Made by a program: the position numbers and the translations under genes
The notes under the pieces: generated by a model
Database searches by the model: none
The model's input: only the letters and a program-made list of their open reading frames with translations
What the model was told of the DNA's origin: nothing
Shown here: positions 1-9,045 of the stretch, one piece after another
Numbering within the stretch: position 1 is the first letter of the stretch
Layout: every line of letters begins with the position of its first letter
Origin: an uncultured Clostridia bacterium
GTDB lineage: Bacteria; Bacillota; Clostridia; TANB77; CAG-508
DNA: 64,000 nt
Direction: 5' to 3'
Assembly (NCBI GenBank): GCA_948777935.1
Contig: CAQDYY010000002.1
Location: 137,937 to 201,936, forward strand

Positions 1-1
1 T

Positions 2-1243
2 GAAAACTTAAAAACAAACTATGAAACAATTCATAAATTAATAAAAGAAGGCAAAGTATTATCAGTTGCTACAGTAAGGCAACATGGAATAGCAGAAACT
101 ATAAGTAAAATGTGCTTTGGAAATAAGATAGGATTTGAATTTAAAATAGATAAATGCCTATTCAAACCACGTTATGGAACATTCATAATTGAAGCATCAG
201 AAGAATTAAATATAGAAGGATTAAATATAGAAGGATTAGAGCTATTAGGAAACACAATAAAGGAAGAAGAAATACAAATTTCAGAAAACGAAAAACTAGA
301 TTTAGAAGAACTAATAACACTTTGGGAAAAACCACTAGAAAAAGTATTCCCTACAAAAGTAAATGTAGGGGCACCGTTTGCGGGAATACCCGTAATACAT
401 GACACCACTGTGCCCGTCTTAAAGTCTATGCATAGCATAGCAAAACCACGAGTATTTATACCAATATTCCCGGGAACAAACTGTGAATATGACTTAACCA
501 AAGCATTTGAAGATGCAGGAGCAGTGGTAAGTACAAAAGTATTTCGTAACTTAAAACCAGAATACTTAGCAGAATCAATAGAAGTATTTGAACAAGAAAT
601 AAAAAATGCACAAATAATTATGCTACCAGGAGGATTTAGTGCAGGAGATGAGCCAGACGGTTCAGGAAAATTCATAGCATCAGTATTTAGAAATCCTAAA
701 CTAACAGAAGTGGTACATAAACATTTAAATGAACAAGATGGTTTAATATTAGGAATATGTAATGGATTCCAAGCACTTATAAAATTAGGACTATTACCAT
801 ATGGAAAAATTATAGACATGGATGATACTATGCCAACACTAACATTTAATGACATAGCAAGACATCAATCAAAACTAGTAAACACAAAAGTAGTATCAAA
901 GCTATCACCATGGTTTAATAAAGTAAACATAGGAGATGAATTTGTAATTCCAATTTCACATGGAGAAGGAAAATTTGTAGCATCAGAAGAAGTAATGAAA
1001 GAACTAATAAAAAACGGACAAATAGCTACACAATATGTAGATTTAGAAGGAAAACCTAGCAATGATATAAGATACAATCCAAATGGTTCTACATATGCTG
1101 TAGAGGGAATTACAAGCCCAGATGGAAGAATATTAGGAAAAATGGGACATTCAGAAAGAAGTTATAGAAAAGACATATTAACAAACGTACCAGGAAACAA
1201 AGACCAAAAAATATTTGAATCAGGAGTAGAATATTATAAATAG
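2..1243 (+). CDS. purL: Phosphoribosylformylglycinamidine synthase, C-terminal part (left-truncated)
   Basis: ATP- and glutamine-dependent conversion of FGAR to FGAM in purine synthesis. The frame is open from base 2, so the gene begins outside the window; about 413 residues remain. The end of the second AIR-synthase-like half is followed by the glutamine amidotransferase domain, with 'FPGTNCEYD', the nucleophile loop 'GICNGFQALI' and the late 'MGHSERS' histidine. This is the single-chain PurL layout of many Clostridia. Bases 206-235 carry a small in-frame tandem duplication giving NIEGL twice. No in-frame CGG codon was seen. purB follows 69 bp downstream on the same strand. Confidence 0.96.
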   Translation, partial: ENLKTNYETIHKLIKEGKVLSVATVRQHGIAETISKMCFGNKIGFEFKIDKCLFKPRYGTFIIEASEELNIEGLNIEGLELLGNTIKEEEIQISENEKLDLEELITLWEKPLEKVFPTKVNVGAPFAGIPVIHDTTVPVLKSMHSIAKPRVFIPIFPGTNCEYDLTKAFEDAGAVVSTKVFRNLKPEYLAESIEVFEQEIKNAQIIMLPGGFSAGDEPDGSGKFIASVFRNPKLTEVVHKHLNEQDGLILGICNGFQALIKLGLLPYGKIIDMDDTMPTLTFNDIARHQSKLVNTKVVSKLSPWFNKVNIGDEFVIPISHGEGKFVASEEVMKELIKNGQIATQYVDLEGKPSNDIRYNPNGSTYAVEGITSPDGRILGKMGHSERSYRKDILTNVPGNKDQKIFESGVEYYK

Positions 1244-1312
1244 AGATTAGAAATTAGAGGTTAGAAGCTAGAAACTTCTAACTTCAAATATCTAATATAA
1301 AAGGAGTAAGTT

Positions 1313-2746
1313 ATGGAAAATAGTATATATAAAACACCACTTGCAGGAAGATATGCAAGTAGCGAAATGAATAAAATATGGTCAAATGACATGAAATATA
1401 GCACATGGAGAAAACTATGGATAGCGCTTGCAGAAACTGAAAAAGAACTAGGAATAAACATTACAGAAGAACAAATAAACGAAATGAAACAAAATATAAA
1501 CAACATAGATTATGACATAGTATCAAAAAGAGAAGCAGAATGTAGACATGATGTAATGAGCCATGTATATGAATTTGGAATAAAATGCCCAAACGCAAAA
1601 CCAATAATACATTTAGGTGCTACATCATGCTATGTAACAGACAATACAGACGTAATATTAATGAGAGAAGCACTAATGCTAATACGAAAAAAATTAGTAT
1701 TAGTAATTAGTAACTTAAAAGAATTTGCATTAAAAAACAAAAATGTAACATGTTTAGGATATACACACTTTCAACCAGCACAATTAACAACAGTAGGAAA
1801 AAGAGCAACACTATGGCTACAAGATTTACTAGAAGACTTAGAAGAACTAAACTTTGTAATAGACCATATGAAACTTTTAGGATGTAAAGGAACAACAGGA
1901 ACACAGGAAAGTTTTATGAAACTATTTAAAGATGAAGAAAAAGTAAACAAAATAGATGGTAAAATTGCACAAAAAATGGGGTTTGATAAAACATATGGTG
2001 TATCAGGGCAAACATATACAAGAAAACTAGATTCAAGAGTATTAAATGTATTATCTAGCATAGCACAAAGTGCATCAAAATTTGCCAATGATATGAGACT
2101 ACTTCAACACGAAAAAGAACTAGAAGAACCATTTGAAAAAGGACAAATTGGTTCATCAGCAATGGCATACAAAAGAAACCCAATGAGAAGTGAAAGAATA
2201 AACTCATTATCAAGGCATGTAATGGTACTAGCAAATGACCCTGCAATCACTGTAGCAACACAATGGTTAGAAAGAACACTAGATGACTCAGCAAACAAAA
2301 GAATATGTGTACCAGAAAGTTTCTTAGCAGTAGATGCAATACTTATATTATATGCAAACATCACATCTGGAATAGTAGTATATGAGAATGTTATAAAAAC
2401 AAACATGATGCAAGAGTTACCATTTATGGGAACAGAAGAAATAATAATGAACGCAGTACTAAAAGGCGGAGATAGGCAAGAGTTACATGAAAAAATTCGT
2501 GTATATTCTATGGAAGCAGGACGTGAAGTAAAAGAATTTGGAAGACCAAATGACTTAGTAGATAGGATTGCAAATGATTCTTCTTTTGGGCTAACAAAAG
2601 AAGAAATACTACAAGCATTAAACCCAGACAACTTATGTGGAAGAGCACCAAAACAAGTAGAAGATTTTATAAATGCATCTGTAAATCCTATATTAGAAAA
2701 ATATGGTGATTTAATAAAAGATATAAAAGTAGAAGTAAATGTGTAA
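1313..2746 (+). CDS. purB: Adenylosuccinate lyase
   Basis: Cleaves SAICAR to AICAR and adenylosuccinate to AMP in the cytosol. The 477-residue protein has the fumarase/aspartase superfamily signature 'GSSAMAYKRNPMRSERI' near residue 280, the usual length for the family. An 'AAAAGGAGTAAGTT' ribosome-binding site precedes the ATG. It follows purL on the same strand and is probably cotranscribed; a hairpin at 2762 ends the unit. It converges on purH. Confidence 0.97.
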   Translation: MENSIYKTPLAGRYASSEMNKIWSNDMKYSTWRKLWIALAETEKELGINITEEQINEMKQNINNIDYDIVSKREAECRHDVMSHVYEFGIKCPNAKPIIHLGATSCYVTDNTDVILMREALMLIRKKLVLVISNLKEFALKNKNVTCLGYTHFQPAQLTTVGKRATLWLQDLLEDLEELNFVIDHMKLLGCKGTTGTQESFMKLFKDEEKVNKIDGKIAQKMGFDKTYGVSGQTYTRKLDSRVLNVLSSIAQSASKFANDMRLLQHEKELEEPFEKGQIGSSAMAYKRNPMRSERINSLSRHVMVLANDPAITVATQWLERTLDDSANKRICVPESFLAVDAILILYANITSGIVVYENVIKTNMMQELPFMGTEEIIMNAVLKGGDRQELHEKIRVYSMEAGREVKEFGRPNDLVDRIANDSSFGLTKEEILQALNPDNLCGRAPKQVEDFINASVNPILEKYGDLIKDIKVEVNV

Positions 2747-2761
2747 AAATATGGAAAAATA

Positions 2762-2787
2762 AAGAGATATGCGGACACATATCTCTT
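2762..2787 (+). terminator. Hairpin downstream of purB
   Basis: A perfect 10-bp stem (AAGAGATATG with CATATCTCTT) and a 6-nt loop lie 15 bp after the purB stop. There is no long T-tract directly after it, so it may be a weak terminator or an mRNA-stabilizing hairpin. Confidence 0.6.
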
Positions 2788-2863
2788 GGTACAAGTTTTT
2801 GACATCATACAAACTTGTTTAAGCTATACTTATTATAGTATTATATTTATTATATGTCAACGT

Positions 2864-2967
2864 AGTGCAAAGTAGCTCCACGTAGCGGTTACGCTTTTCT
2901 TTTCGAAACCTGAGAGAAAAGAAAATGCCTAACCGCCAGCAAGATGGAGCGGATTTTAATGCACTAG
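2864..2967. repeat. Imperfect palindromic intergenic element
   Basis: A roughly 100-bp imperfect inverted repeat. AGTGCA, GCTCCA, GCGGTTA and TTTTCTTTTC on the left are mirrored by GAAAAGAAAA, TAACCGC, TGGAGC and TGCACT on the right. It is more GC-rich than its surroundings and lies between the convergent purB and purH genes. It resembles a small non-autonomous (MITE-like) insertion; no coding potential. Confidence 0.55.
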
Positions 2968-2993
2968 TCTAAATTGTAATATCAATACCAATT

Positions 2994-4550
2994 TTAATGT
3001 TTGAAATGTCTCATACCTGTAAATAACATTGCCATATCATACTCATCACATCTATCAATAGATAACTGGTCTTTAATAGAACCACCGGGTTGAATAATAG
3101 CACTAATTCCAGCCTCATGTGCTGCCATTACACAATCATCAAAAGGGAAAAATGCATCAGAAGCAAGAACAGCACCATGAGCTGCATCTTTTCCAATTAA
3201 TTCCACAGCATGTTCAAAACATTGCTTAGTAGACCAAATGCGGTTTACTTGTCCAGGACCAATTCCAACAGATTGTTTATTTTTACCAATAACAATAGCA
3301 TTAGACTTAGTATGTTTTACAATCTTCCAAGTAAACAATAAATCTTCAAGTTCCTCTTTAGTAGGAGCTCTTTTAGTAACTACCGTATATGAATTGTTTT
3401 CATCTAATAACTTAGAATCAATAGATTGAATAATAATACCACCATTAATTTTCTTAATATCATAAGAAGAAGCAGGTTGTTTTATAGAAATTTCAGGTAA
3501 CTCTAAAACACGTAAATTCTTCTTTTCTAAAAGAATATCTAATGCTTCCTTTTCATAAGAAGGAGCAACAATTACCTCTAAGAAAATATTTGCCATTTCA
3601 GTAGCAATCTCTTTAGTAAGCTCTCTATTTAATACAACAATACCACCAAAAATAGAAGTAGTATCAGCTTTATATGCTTTCTCCCAAGCCTCATAAATAT
3701 TATCACTACTACCAACCCCACAAGGGTTACCATGTTTACAAGCAACAACAGTAGGCTCATCAAATTCTTTCAATAACTCTAAAGCACCATTTGTATCATT
3801 AATATTATTAAAAGATAATTCCTTTCCATTTAGCTGTTTTGCCGTAGTTAAAGAACCCTCGCATTTACCAACTTCTTTATATAAAGCACCAGTTTGATGA
3901 GGGTTTTCACCATATCTCATTTCTTGTACTTTTTCAAAAGTAAGAGAAAGTTCTTGTGGATACGAAGTATCCTTTCTTTCACCACGTAAATAATGAAAAA
4001 TCATTGTATCATAATTTGCAGTATGTTCAAAAACCTTTTGCATTAAATAAAATTTAGTATCTAAACTGACACTACCATTTTTTCTTAACTCATTTAAAAC
4101 TTTTTCATAATCATTAGGGTCAGTAATAACACTTACATCCTGATAATTTTTAGCAGCACTACGAAGCATAGTGGGACCGCCAATATCAATATTTTCTACC
4201 GCGTCTTCACGAGTAACATTATCCTTTAAAATAGTTTGTTTAAAAGGATATAAATTAACAACAACAAAATCAATTGTACCAATACCTAAATCTTCTAATT
4301 GTTTCATATGTTCTGGTTTTGAACGCATTGCCAAAATTCCAGCATGAACAATAGGATGAAGAGTTTTAACCCTACCATCTAAACATTCAGGAAAACCAGT
4401 TAACTCTGAAATTTCCATTACATTAACACCATTCTCCTTTAAAACTTTATATGTTCCACCAGTAGAAACAATCTCTATACCAAGACTTTCCAAAGATTTT
4501 GCAAAATCTACAATTCCAGTTTTATCTGAAACACTAATTAACGCTTTCAT
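2994..4550 (-). CDS. purH: Bifunctional AICAR formyltransferase / IMP cyclohydrolase
   Basis: Catalyses the last two steps of IMP synthesis. At 518 residues it has the normal length. The N-terminal MGS-like IMP cyclohydrolase domain shows 'STGGTYKVLKENG' and 'DGRVKTLHP'; the C-terminal AICARFT domain shows 'RYGENPHQTGALY', 'KHGNPCGV' and the C-terminal 'MRHFKH'. It is third in the minus-strand order purE-purC-purH, separated from purC by a palindromic repeat. Arginine codons are AGA, CGT, CGC and CGA; no in-frame CGG. Confidence 0.97.
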   Translation of the reverse strand: MKALISVSDKTGIVDFAKSLESLGIEIVSTGGTYKVLKENGVNVMEISELTGFPECLDGRVKTLHPIVHAGILAMRSKPEHMKQLEDLGIGTIDFVVVNLYPFKQTILKDNVTREDAVENIDIGGPTMLRSAAKNYQDVSVITDPNDYEKVLNELRKNGSVSLDTKFYLMQKVFEHTANYDTMIFHYLRGERKDTSYPQELSLTFEKVQEMRYGENPHQTGALYKEVGKCEGSLTTAKQLNGKELSFNNINDTNGALELLKEFDEPTVVACKHGNPCGVGSSDNIYEAWEKAYKADTTSIFGGIVVLNRELTKEIATEMANIFLEVIVAPSYEKEALDILLEKKNLRVLELPEISIKQPASSYDIKKINGGIIIQSIDSKLLDENNSYTVVTKRAPTKEELEDLLFTWKIVKHTKSNAIVIGKNKQSVGIGPGQVNRIWSTKQCFEHAVELIGKDAAHGAVLASDAFFPFDDCVMAAHEAGISAIIQPGGSIKDQLSIDRCDEYDMAMLFTGMRHFKH

Positions 4551-4587
4551 TAAAATTCCTCCAATATTTAAAATTTATTATTACTTA

Positions 4588-4734
4588 AAACCCCCAGTCA
4601 CCCTTCGGGTGCCAGCCCCCTTAAGTAAAGGGGCCTTTACTCTGCTGTTCTAGACTAGCACAGTAATTTTGAAAAGTAGAGAAAAGCCTCCTTTATCTAA
4701 GGGAGGTGGCTTGCGAAGCAAGACGGAGGGTTCT
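4588..4734. repeat. Intergenic palindromic repeat, copy 1
   Basis: Between purC and purH, this block begins 'CCCCCAGTCACCCTTCGGG' and ends with a mirrored '...GACGGAGGGTTCTT'. Internal inverted segments pair GCCCCCTTAA-type with CTCCTTTATC-type sequence. A related block sits at 5677. It looks like a dispersed, non-coding, MITE-like repeat. Confidence 0.6.
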
Positions 4735-4775
4735 TACAGTACTTATTCATATAGGTATGTTTTTCTATATGTGAT

Positions 4776-5627
4776 TTAGAATTTCTTTCCTGTTAATAAT
4801 TCATATGCCTCTATATATTTTGCAGAAGTTGTATTAATTACATCATCTGGAATAGGAGCTTTAGTTTCAGGGTCATAGCCAGAAGATTTAATCCAATCAC
4901 GCAAATATTGTTTATCAAAACTCTTTTGAGACTTACCTACAACATAATCTTTTGCAGGCCAAAAACGGCTAGAATCTGGAGTTAACAGTTCGTCACCTAA
5001 AACTAATTCTCCATTTTCATCTAAACCAAATTCAAACTTAGTATCTGCAATAATTACACCACGTGAAGCTGCATATTCAGCACATTTTGAATAAACAGCA
5101 ATAGTCTTATCACGTAATTTAGTAGCTAAATCTACACCTATTATTTCACACACTTGTTCAAAAGAAATATTTTCATCATGGTCACCAATTTCAGCCTTTG
5201 TTGAAGGAGTAAAAATAGGTTCAGGTAATTTTTCAGATTCTTGTAAATTATCTGGAAGTTTAATACCACAAACAGTACCATTTTCTTTATAACTTTTCCA
5301 TCCAGAACCAGTAATATATCCTCTTATAATAAATTCCACTGGAAGTATTTTTAGTTTCTTTACTAACATACTTCTTCCCTCAAACTCTGGAGTTTGAAAC
5401 TCTTCAGGAAGATCCTTAATATCTACGGAAATAACATGGTTTGGAACAATATCCTTTACAAAATCAAACCAAAAAGCAGATAATTGGTTTAAAACTTTTC
5501 CTTTGTTTGGAACCATAGCAGGTAAAATATAATCAAAAGCAGAAATTCTGTCAGATGCAACCAACAATAATTTGTCATCATCTACTTCGTAAATTTCACG
5601 AACTTTTCCACTACTAATCTTTTTCAT
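4776..5627 (-). CDS. purC: SAICAR synthetase
   Basis: Phosphoribosylaminoimidazole-succinocarboxamide synthase: joins CAIR and aspartate with ATP. The 283-residue protein opens with 'KKISSGKVREIYEVDDD', has 'ASDRISAFDY', 'FIIRGYITGSGWKSYKENG' and 'IADTKFEFG', and ends near 'LTPDSSRFWPAKDY'. Length and motifs are typical. It lies between purE and purH on the same strand. No in-frame CGG. Confidence 0.97.
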   Translation of the reverse strand: MKKISSGKVREIYEVDDDKLLLVASDRISAFDYILPAMVPNKGKVLNQLSAFWFDFVKDIVPNHVISVDIKDLPEEFQTPEFEGRSMLVKKLKILPVEFIIRGYITGSGWKSYKENGTVCGIKLPDNLQESEKLPEPIFTPSTKAEIGDHDENISFEQVCEIIGVDLATKLRDKTIAVYSKCAEYAASRGVIIADTKFEFGLDENGELVLGDELLTPDSSRFWPAKDYVVGKSQKSFDKQYLRDWIKSSGYDPETKAPIPDDVINTTSAKYIEAYELLTGKKF

Positions 5628-5676
5628 AAAAAAACCTCTTTTCTATTAAATCTAATTTTATTAATAATTTTACTTA

Positions 5677-5881
5677 AGAACCCGCCGTCACCCTTCGGGT
5701 GCCAGCTACTGCATAAGATATCTGTAATGCTCACTAATGTTCGCTAACAGCTATCTTAACCTCCCTTAAATAAAGGAGGCTTTTCTCTATATTTCATAAT
5801 TAACTATGCTAGTCCAAAATTGTAGAGTAAAGGCCCCTTTATCTAAGGGGGCTGTCGTTCGTAAGAACGACTGGGGGTTCT
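5677..5881. repeat. Intergenic palindromic repeat, copy 2
   Basis: Between purE and purC. It starts with the same 'CACCCTTCGGGTGCCAG' block as copy 1 and ends with a mirrored '...CGACTGGGGGTTCTTTTT'. An inverted pair 'CTCCCTTAAATAAAGGAGGC' and a 'GGCCCCTTTATCTAAGGGGG' hairpin lie inside. Probably the same repeat family as the 4588 block. Confidence 0.6.
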
Positions 5882-5883
5882 TT

Positions 5884-6406
5884 TTACATTTGTTCTAAAT
5901 AAGAAACATAGCCTAAATCTTGTAACTTTTCATCCTTTTTAGTAACAGCATCCTTTAAAGAACTTTTAAAATTTGCCAACTTTTCTTTTACTGTATCATT
6001 TCCAATAGCAAGCATAGAAGCCGCCAAAATACCAGCATTCTTAGCACCATTAATCGCAACAGTTGCAACAGGAATACCGTGATGGCATTTGAACAATAGA
6101 ATAAAGTGAATCCACACCAGATAAAGTCTTAGTATGAATTGGAATACCAATAACAGGAACAGTTGGAACCATAGCTGCAAAAACGCCAGGTAAATGAGCT
6201 GCACCACCTGCACCTGCAATAATAACCTTTACCCCATTTTCATTTAACTCTTTAGCATACTCCATTGCCTTTTCTGGAGTTCTGTGAACAGACAAAATCT
6301 TCATCTCATAAGAAATACCCATAGAATCCAAAAACTTAGCAGCATCTTGCATAATACTTAAATCTGAATCACTACCCATAATAATTGCTACATCAAAACT
6401 CTTCAT
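5884..6406 (-). CDS. purE: N5-CAIR mutase, read through one +1 CGG site
   Basis: Converts N5-CAIR to CAIR. The N-terminal 109 codons give 'IIMGSDSDLSIM' and 'SVHRTPEKAMEYA', and the frame then reaches TCA-CGG-TAT and would end 9 codons later. Skipping the C (complement of base 6079) gives 'QMPSGIPVATVAINGAKNAG' and an intact 173-residue PurE ending at 5884; that Gly belongs to the conserved MPxGxPVATV loop. This is the only frame disruption in the purine genes, and it has exactly the form of 20 others in this window. A strong sigma-A promoter lies upstream at 6439-6467. Either translated by +1 bypass or a pseudogene; I favour bypass. Confidence 0.9.
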
Positions 6407-6438
6407 ATTCTCCTCCTTAAATTATAAAATTTAAGCAC

Positions 6439-6467
6439 ATTATATCATTTTTATCGAAAAATGTCAG
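6439..6467 (-). promoter_or_regulatory. Sigma-A promoter of the purE-purC-purH unit
   Basis: On the minus strand CTGACA (6467-6462), a 17-bp spacer and TATAAT (6444-6439), about 33 bp before the purE ATG. An AAGGAGGAG ribosome-binding site follows. No purine riboswitch or PurR box is evident in the short leader. Confidence 0.75.
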
Positions 6468-6599
6468 CATTTTTGGAATACTTTATAAAAATAAAATTAT
6501 TCTTACAATTAAATATTTACATATTTACAAATATAAATATAGAAAAGCCATATAAAATATGGTATAATATAATCAGTTTGTAAGCTTGGGGGGATAATA

Positions 6600-7760
6600 A
6601 TGAACATGAAAATTTACTTTGATAATAATGCTACAACAAAGTGTGATGAAAATGTTGTAAATGCAATGTTACCATATTTTACTGAGGAATATGGCAATCC
6701 AAGTAGTACATATAGTTTTGGAAAAGAAATAAAAGACGAAATAACAAAAGCAAGGAGAAATATAGCTAAATTATTAAATGCAGATGAAAATGAAATAATA
6801 TTTACAAGCTGTGCTAGTGAGAGTAATGTAACAGCAATTATGAATGCTGTTAATAATAATCCAAATAAAAAACATATTATTACTACAAAAGTAGAACATG
6901 CATCTATAATGGAAACTATGAAAAAACTAGAAACAAAAGGATATGAAATAACTTATTTATCAGTCGATGAAAAAGGGAGAATAAATATAGAAGAACTAAA
7001 GAAATCAATTAAGAAAGATACCATATTAATTTGCGTAATGATGGCTAATAATGAAATTGGAAATATTTATCCAATAAAGGAGATAGGAAAAATTGCAAAA
7101 GAAAGCAACATTCTATTTCATTGTGATGCAGTTCAAGCAGTAGGAAAAATAAAAATAGATGTTAAAGATATGAATATTGATACATTATCACTATCTGGAC
7201 ACAAAATTCATGCGCCTAAAGGAATAGGAGTTTTATATGTAAATAAAGAAATACAGTTTAGTCAATTAATATTTGGACACCAAGAAAAAAACAGACGTGG
7301 TGGTACAGAAAATGTACCATATATAATTGGTTTAGGTAAAGCTGTTCAAAATCTTTTAGAAGATAACTATAAAACTAATGAGAAAATAAAGAATTTAAGA
7401 GATAAACTAGAAACACAGATTAAAAATAACATAGAAGATACAATAATATATGGGGATTTAGAAAATAGACTTCCAAACACATCAAATATTGCATTTAAAG
7501 GAGTAAATGGAGAAGAAATTTTATTAATGCTAGAATCTTTTAATATATATGTATCTACAGGTTCAGCATGTAATTCAGAAATGACCGAACCATCACATGT
7601 ATTAACAGCATGTAATGCGGACTTAAATAATTATAGCCCAATTAGAATAAGTTTAGGAAAAGATAATACAGAAGAAGAGGTAGAGGTTTTTGTACAAAAA
7701 CTAACTAATATTATAAATATGTTGAGAAAAAAATCCAAAATGATGGGAGAAAATAAATGA
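6600..7760 (+). CDS. Cysteine desulfurase, NifS/IscS family
   Basis: PLP enzyme that takes sulfur from cysteine. The 386-residue protein has 'HCDAVQAVGK', the PLP-lysine motif 'SLSGHKIHAPKGIGVLYV' and the catalytic cysteine in 'STGSACNSEMTEPSHVL', the short-loop NifS arrangement. A TATAAT box (6563-6568) and a G-rich ribosome-binding site precede the ATG. It overlaps the next gene by 4 bp (ATGA). No IscU scaffold is adjacent, so its sulfur acceptor is unclear. Confidence 0.93.
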   Translation: MNMKIYFDNNATTKCDENVVNAMLPYFTEEYGNPSSTYSFGKEIKDEITKARRNIAKLLNADENEIIFTSCASESNVTAIMNAVNNNPNKKHIITTKVEHASIMETMKKLETKGYEITYLSVDEKGRINIEELKKSIKKDTILICVMMANNEIGNIYPIKEIGKIAKESNILFHCDAVQAVGKIKIDVKDMNIDTLSLSGHKIHAPKGIGVLYVNKEIQFSQLIFGHQEKNRRGGTENVPYIIGLGKAVQNLLEDNYKTNEKIKNLRDKLETQIKNNIEDTIIYGDLENRLPNTSNIAFKGVNGEEILLMLESFNIYVSTGSACNSEMTEPSHVLTACNADLNNYSPIRISLGKDNTEEEVEVFVQKLTNIINMLRKKSKMMGENK

Positions 7761-8143
7761 GTAATAAAACTGATTTAATAAACGTAGAATATGGAGAAGA
7801 TAATTGCCCAGCAGATGCACTAATGAACAACTTTAGAACAAGAGCGCATAATATGTTGGATTACCCTAAAAACATAGAATTTTCAAAAGAATGTATAGAT
7901 TTTTTTAGAGAAATGGCAGATGTTATAGAAGAAAGTAATGACAATATATGTTTTAGATGGGATGAAGTTTTAGAAAAAAATTTACCACCATTAATAGTAA
8001 AAATAAGAAAACTAAATGGTAAGTATGTATTACAATATTTAAAAGAATTAGGAGAAAAAGAAACATTAATAAAAGGAAAGCAACGAAAAGGGAAAAATAA
8101 GAATGGAAAAATAGAAGTTATAAAGGAAAGAGAGGAAAGATAG
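7757..8143 (+). CDS. Conserved hypothetical protein in the cysteine desulfurase operon
   Basis: A 128-residue acidic then C-terminally very basic protein (KGKQRKGKNKNG near the end); I do not recognise the family. Its start codon overlaps the desulfurase stop and the ferredoxin-like gene starts 2 bp after its stop, so the three are translationally linked. It has a single cysteine ('EDNCPAD'), no membrane segment and no obvious metal site. It could be an adaptor for the desulfurase; that is inference from position only. Confidence 0.75.
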   Translation: MSNKTDLINVEYGEDNCPADALMNNFRTRAHNMLDYPKNIEFSKECIDFFREMADVIEESNDNICFRWDEVLEKNLPPLIVKIRKLNGKYVLQYLKELGEKETLIKGKQRKGKNKNGKIEVIKEREER

Positions 8144-8144
8144 T

Positions 8145-8762
8145 ATGTCAGTATTAATTAATTTTAAAATATGTGATAATGATAAAGCATGTAATGGAAT
8201 GAGCGTATGCCCAAAAGGTGTATTTAGTTGGGATGAAGAAAAGCATACTTTGTTAATAGATAATAGTAAATGTATTAGCTGTGGATTGTGTGAAAAATCT
8301 TGTATGGTTTCAGCAATTAGAGTTGCTAAAACAGAAAGTGAATACGAAAAAATTAAAAAAGAATTTGAAGATGATCCTCGAACAATAAATGATTTGTTGG
8401 TAGAAAGATATGGTGCAATGCCAATTGATGCAGCAATGATAGGTTCAGAAGAAGAAATAGAAGAAAAACTAATGGATGCAACAAGACCATTTATAGTAGA
8501 ATTATATAATGAAGATTCAATTATGTGCCTATTAAAAAGTATTCCAGTTAAACAAATTGCAGATAAATTTGATAAAGAAACACGATATAGAAAAATTGAA
8601 ATAAAAGATAATACATTATTAGATAAATATAATGTAAAAGAATTACCTTCTTTATTATTTTTTAAGAAGCAAAAGCTAGTGGGAAAAATTGAGGGATATG
8701 TAGAAGAACAAGACAAAGAAGAGTTTCTTAATAAAATAGAAGAAATATCGAATAAAGAATAA
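8145..8762 (+). CDS. 4Fe-4S ferredoxin-thioredoxin-like fusion protein
   Basis: 205 residues. The N-terminal 65 residues hold a ferredoxin-like domain with 'CNGMSVCPKG' and 'CISCGLCEKSC'. After a linker, residues 110-200 read like a thioredoxin fold: beta strand 'RPFIVELYN', then 'KYNVKELPSLLFFKKQKLVGKIEGY' with the cis-proline region. The CxxC redox pair of a true thioredoxin is missing; 'EDSIMCLL' has only one Cys. It closes the desulfurase operon and may be an electron donor or a sulfur or iron-sulfur carrier. Confidence 0.8.
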   Translation: MSVLINFKICDNDKACNGMSVCPKGVFSWDEEKHTLLIDNSKCISCGLCEKSCMVSAIRVAKTESEYEKIKKEFEDDPRTINDLLVERYGAMPIDAAMIGSEEEIEEKLMDATRPFIVELYNEDSIMCLLKSIPVKQIADKFDKETRYRKIEIKDNTLLDKYNVKELPSLLFFKKQKLVGKIEGYVEEQDKEEFLNKIEEISNKE

Positions 8763-8804
8763 TATGAAAAAATGATTTAGAAAAAGTGGTGTAATCTAGA
8801 TAGT

Positions 8805-8846
8805 GTAAAGTGCATAAGTTTGGTACCTTTAACTTACACACTTTAC
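8805..8846. terminator. Large hairpin after the desulfurase operon
   Basis: A 16-bp stem with two central mismatches (GTAAAGTGCATAAGTT against AACTTACACACTTTAC) around a 10-nt loop. There is no T-tract on the plus side. It could be a terminator or the edge of the decayed element that follows. Confidence 0.55.
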
Positions 8847-8857
8847 TCGACAAAGTC

Positions 8858-8942
8858 TAACCAAAATCCATTGATTAATACTCTTTCAAACTTTTGCAAT
8901 TTTCTTGAGTTCCCTCAAAATTGCTATCGTATGGTTGAGATG
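8858..8942. mobile_element. Decayed right end and att core of a related tRNA-Pro element
   Basis: About 75 bp align with the right end of the tandem elements (27706-27790). Shared segments include TGATTAATAC, CTTTCA, ACTTTT and the block ATTGCTATCGTATGG, followed by a core TATGGTTGAGATG that differs from the intact TATGGTCGAGGTG at two of 13 positions. No tRNA follows. It is best read as the fossil end of an older element of the same family, now 2.2 kb from the live copies. Confidence 0.75.
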
Positions 8943-9005
8943 AACCTTGCTAATATCTGCAAAATGCTAGCAATACTGGAAATTTTATATATAATCTAGG
9001 GTAAA

Positions 9006-9019
9006 GTCTAGGAAAAACT
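9006..9019. repeat. 14-bp direct repeat, left copy
   Basis: GTCTAGGAAAAACT, exactly repeated at 10959-10972. The two copies bracket the lipase/TetR module. Confidence 0.5.
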
Positions 9020-9045
9020 ATAATGTTAAATAATTATATACAATC

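Noticed and set aside
206..235. NIEGL tandem duplication in purL as a functional repeat
   Set aside because: A single 15-bp in-frame duplication in a linker; likely neutral slippage.
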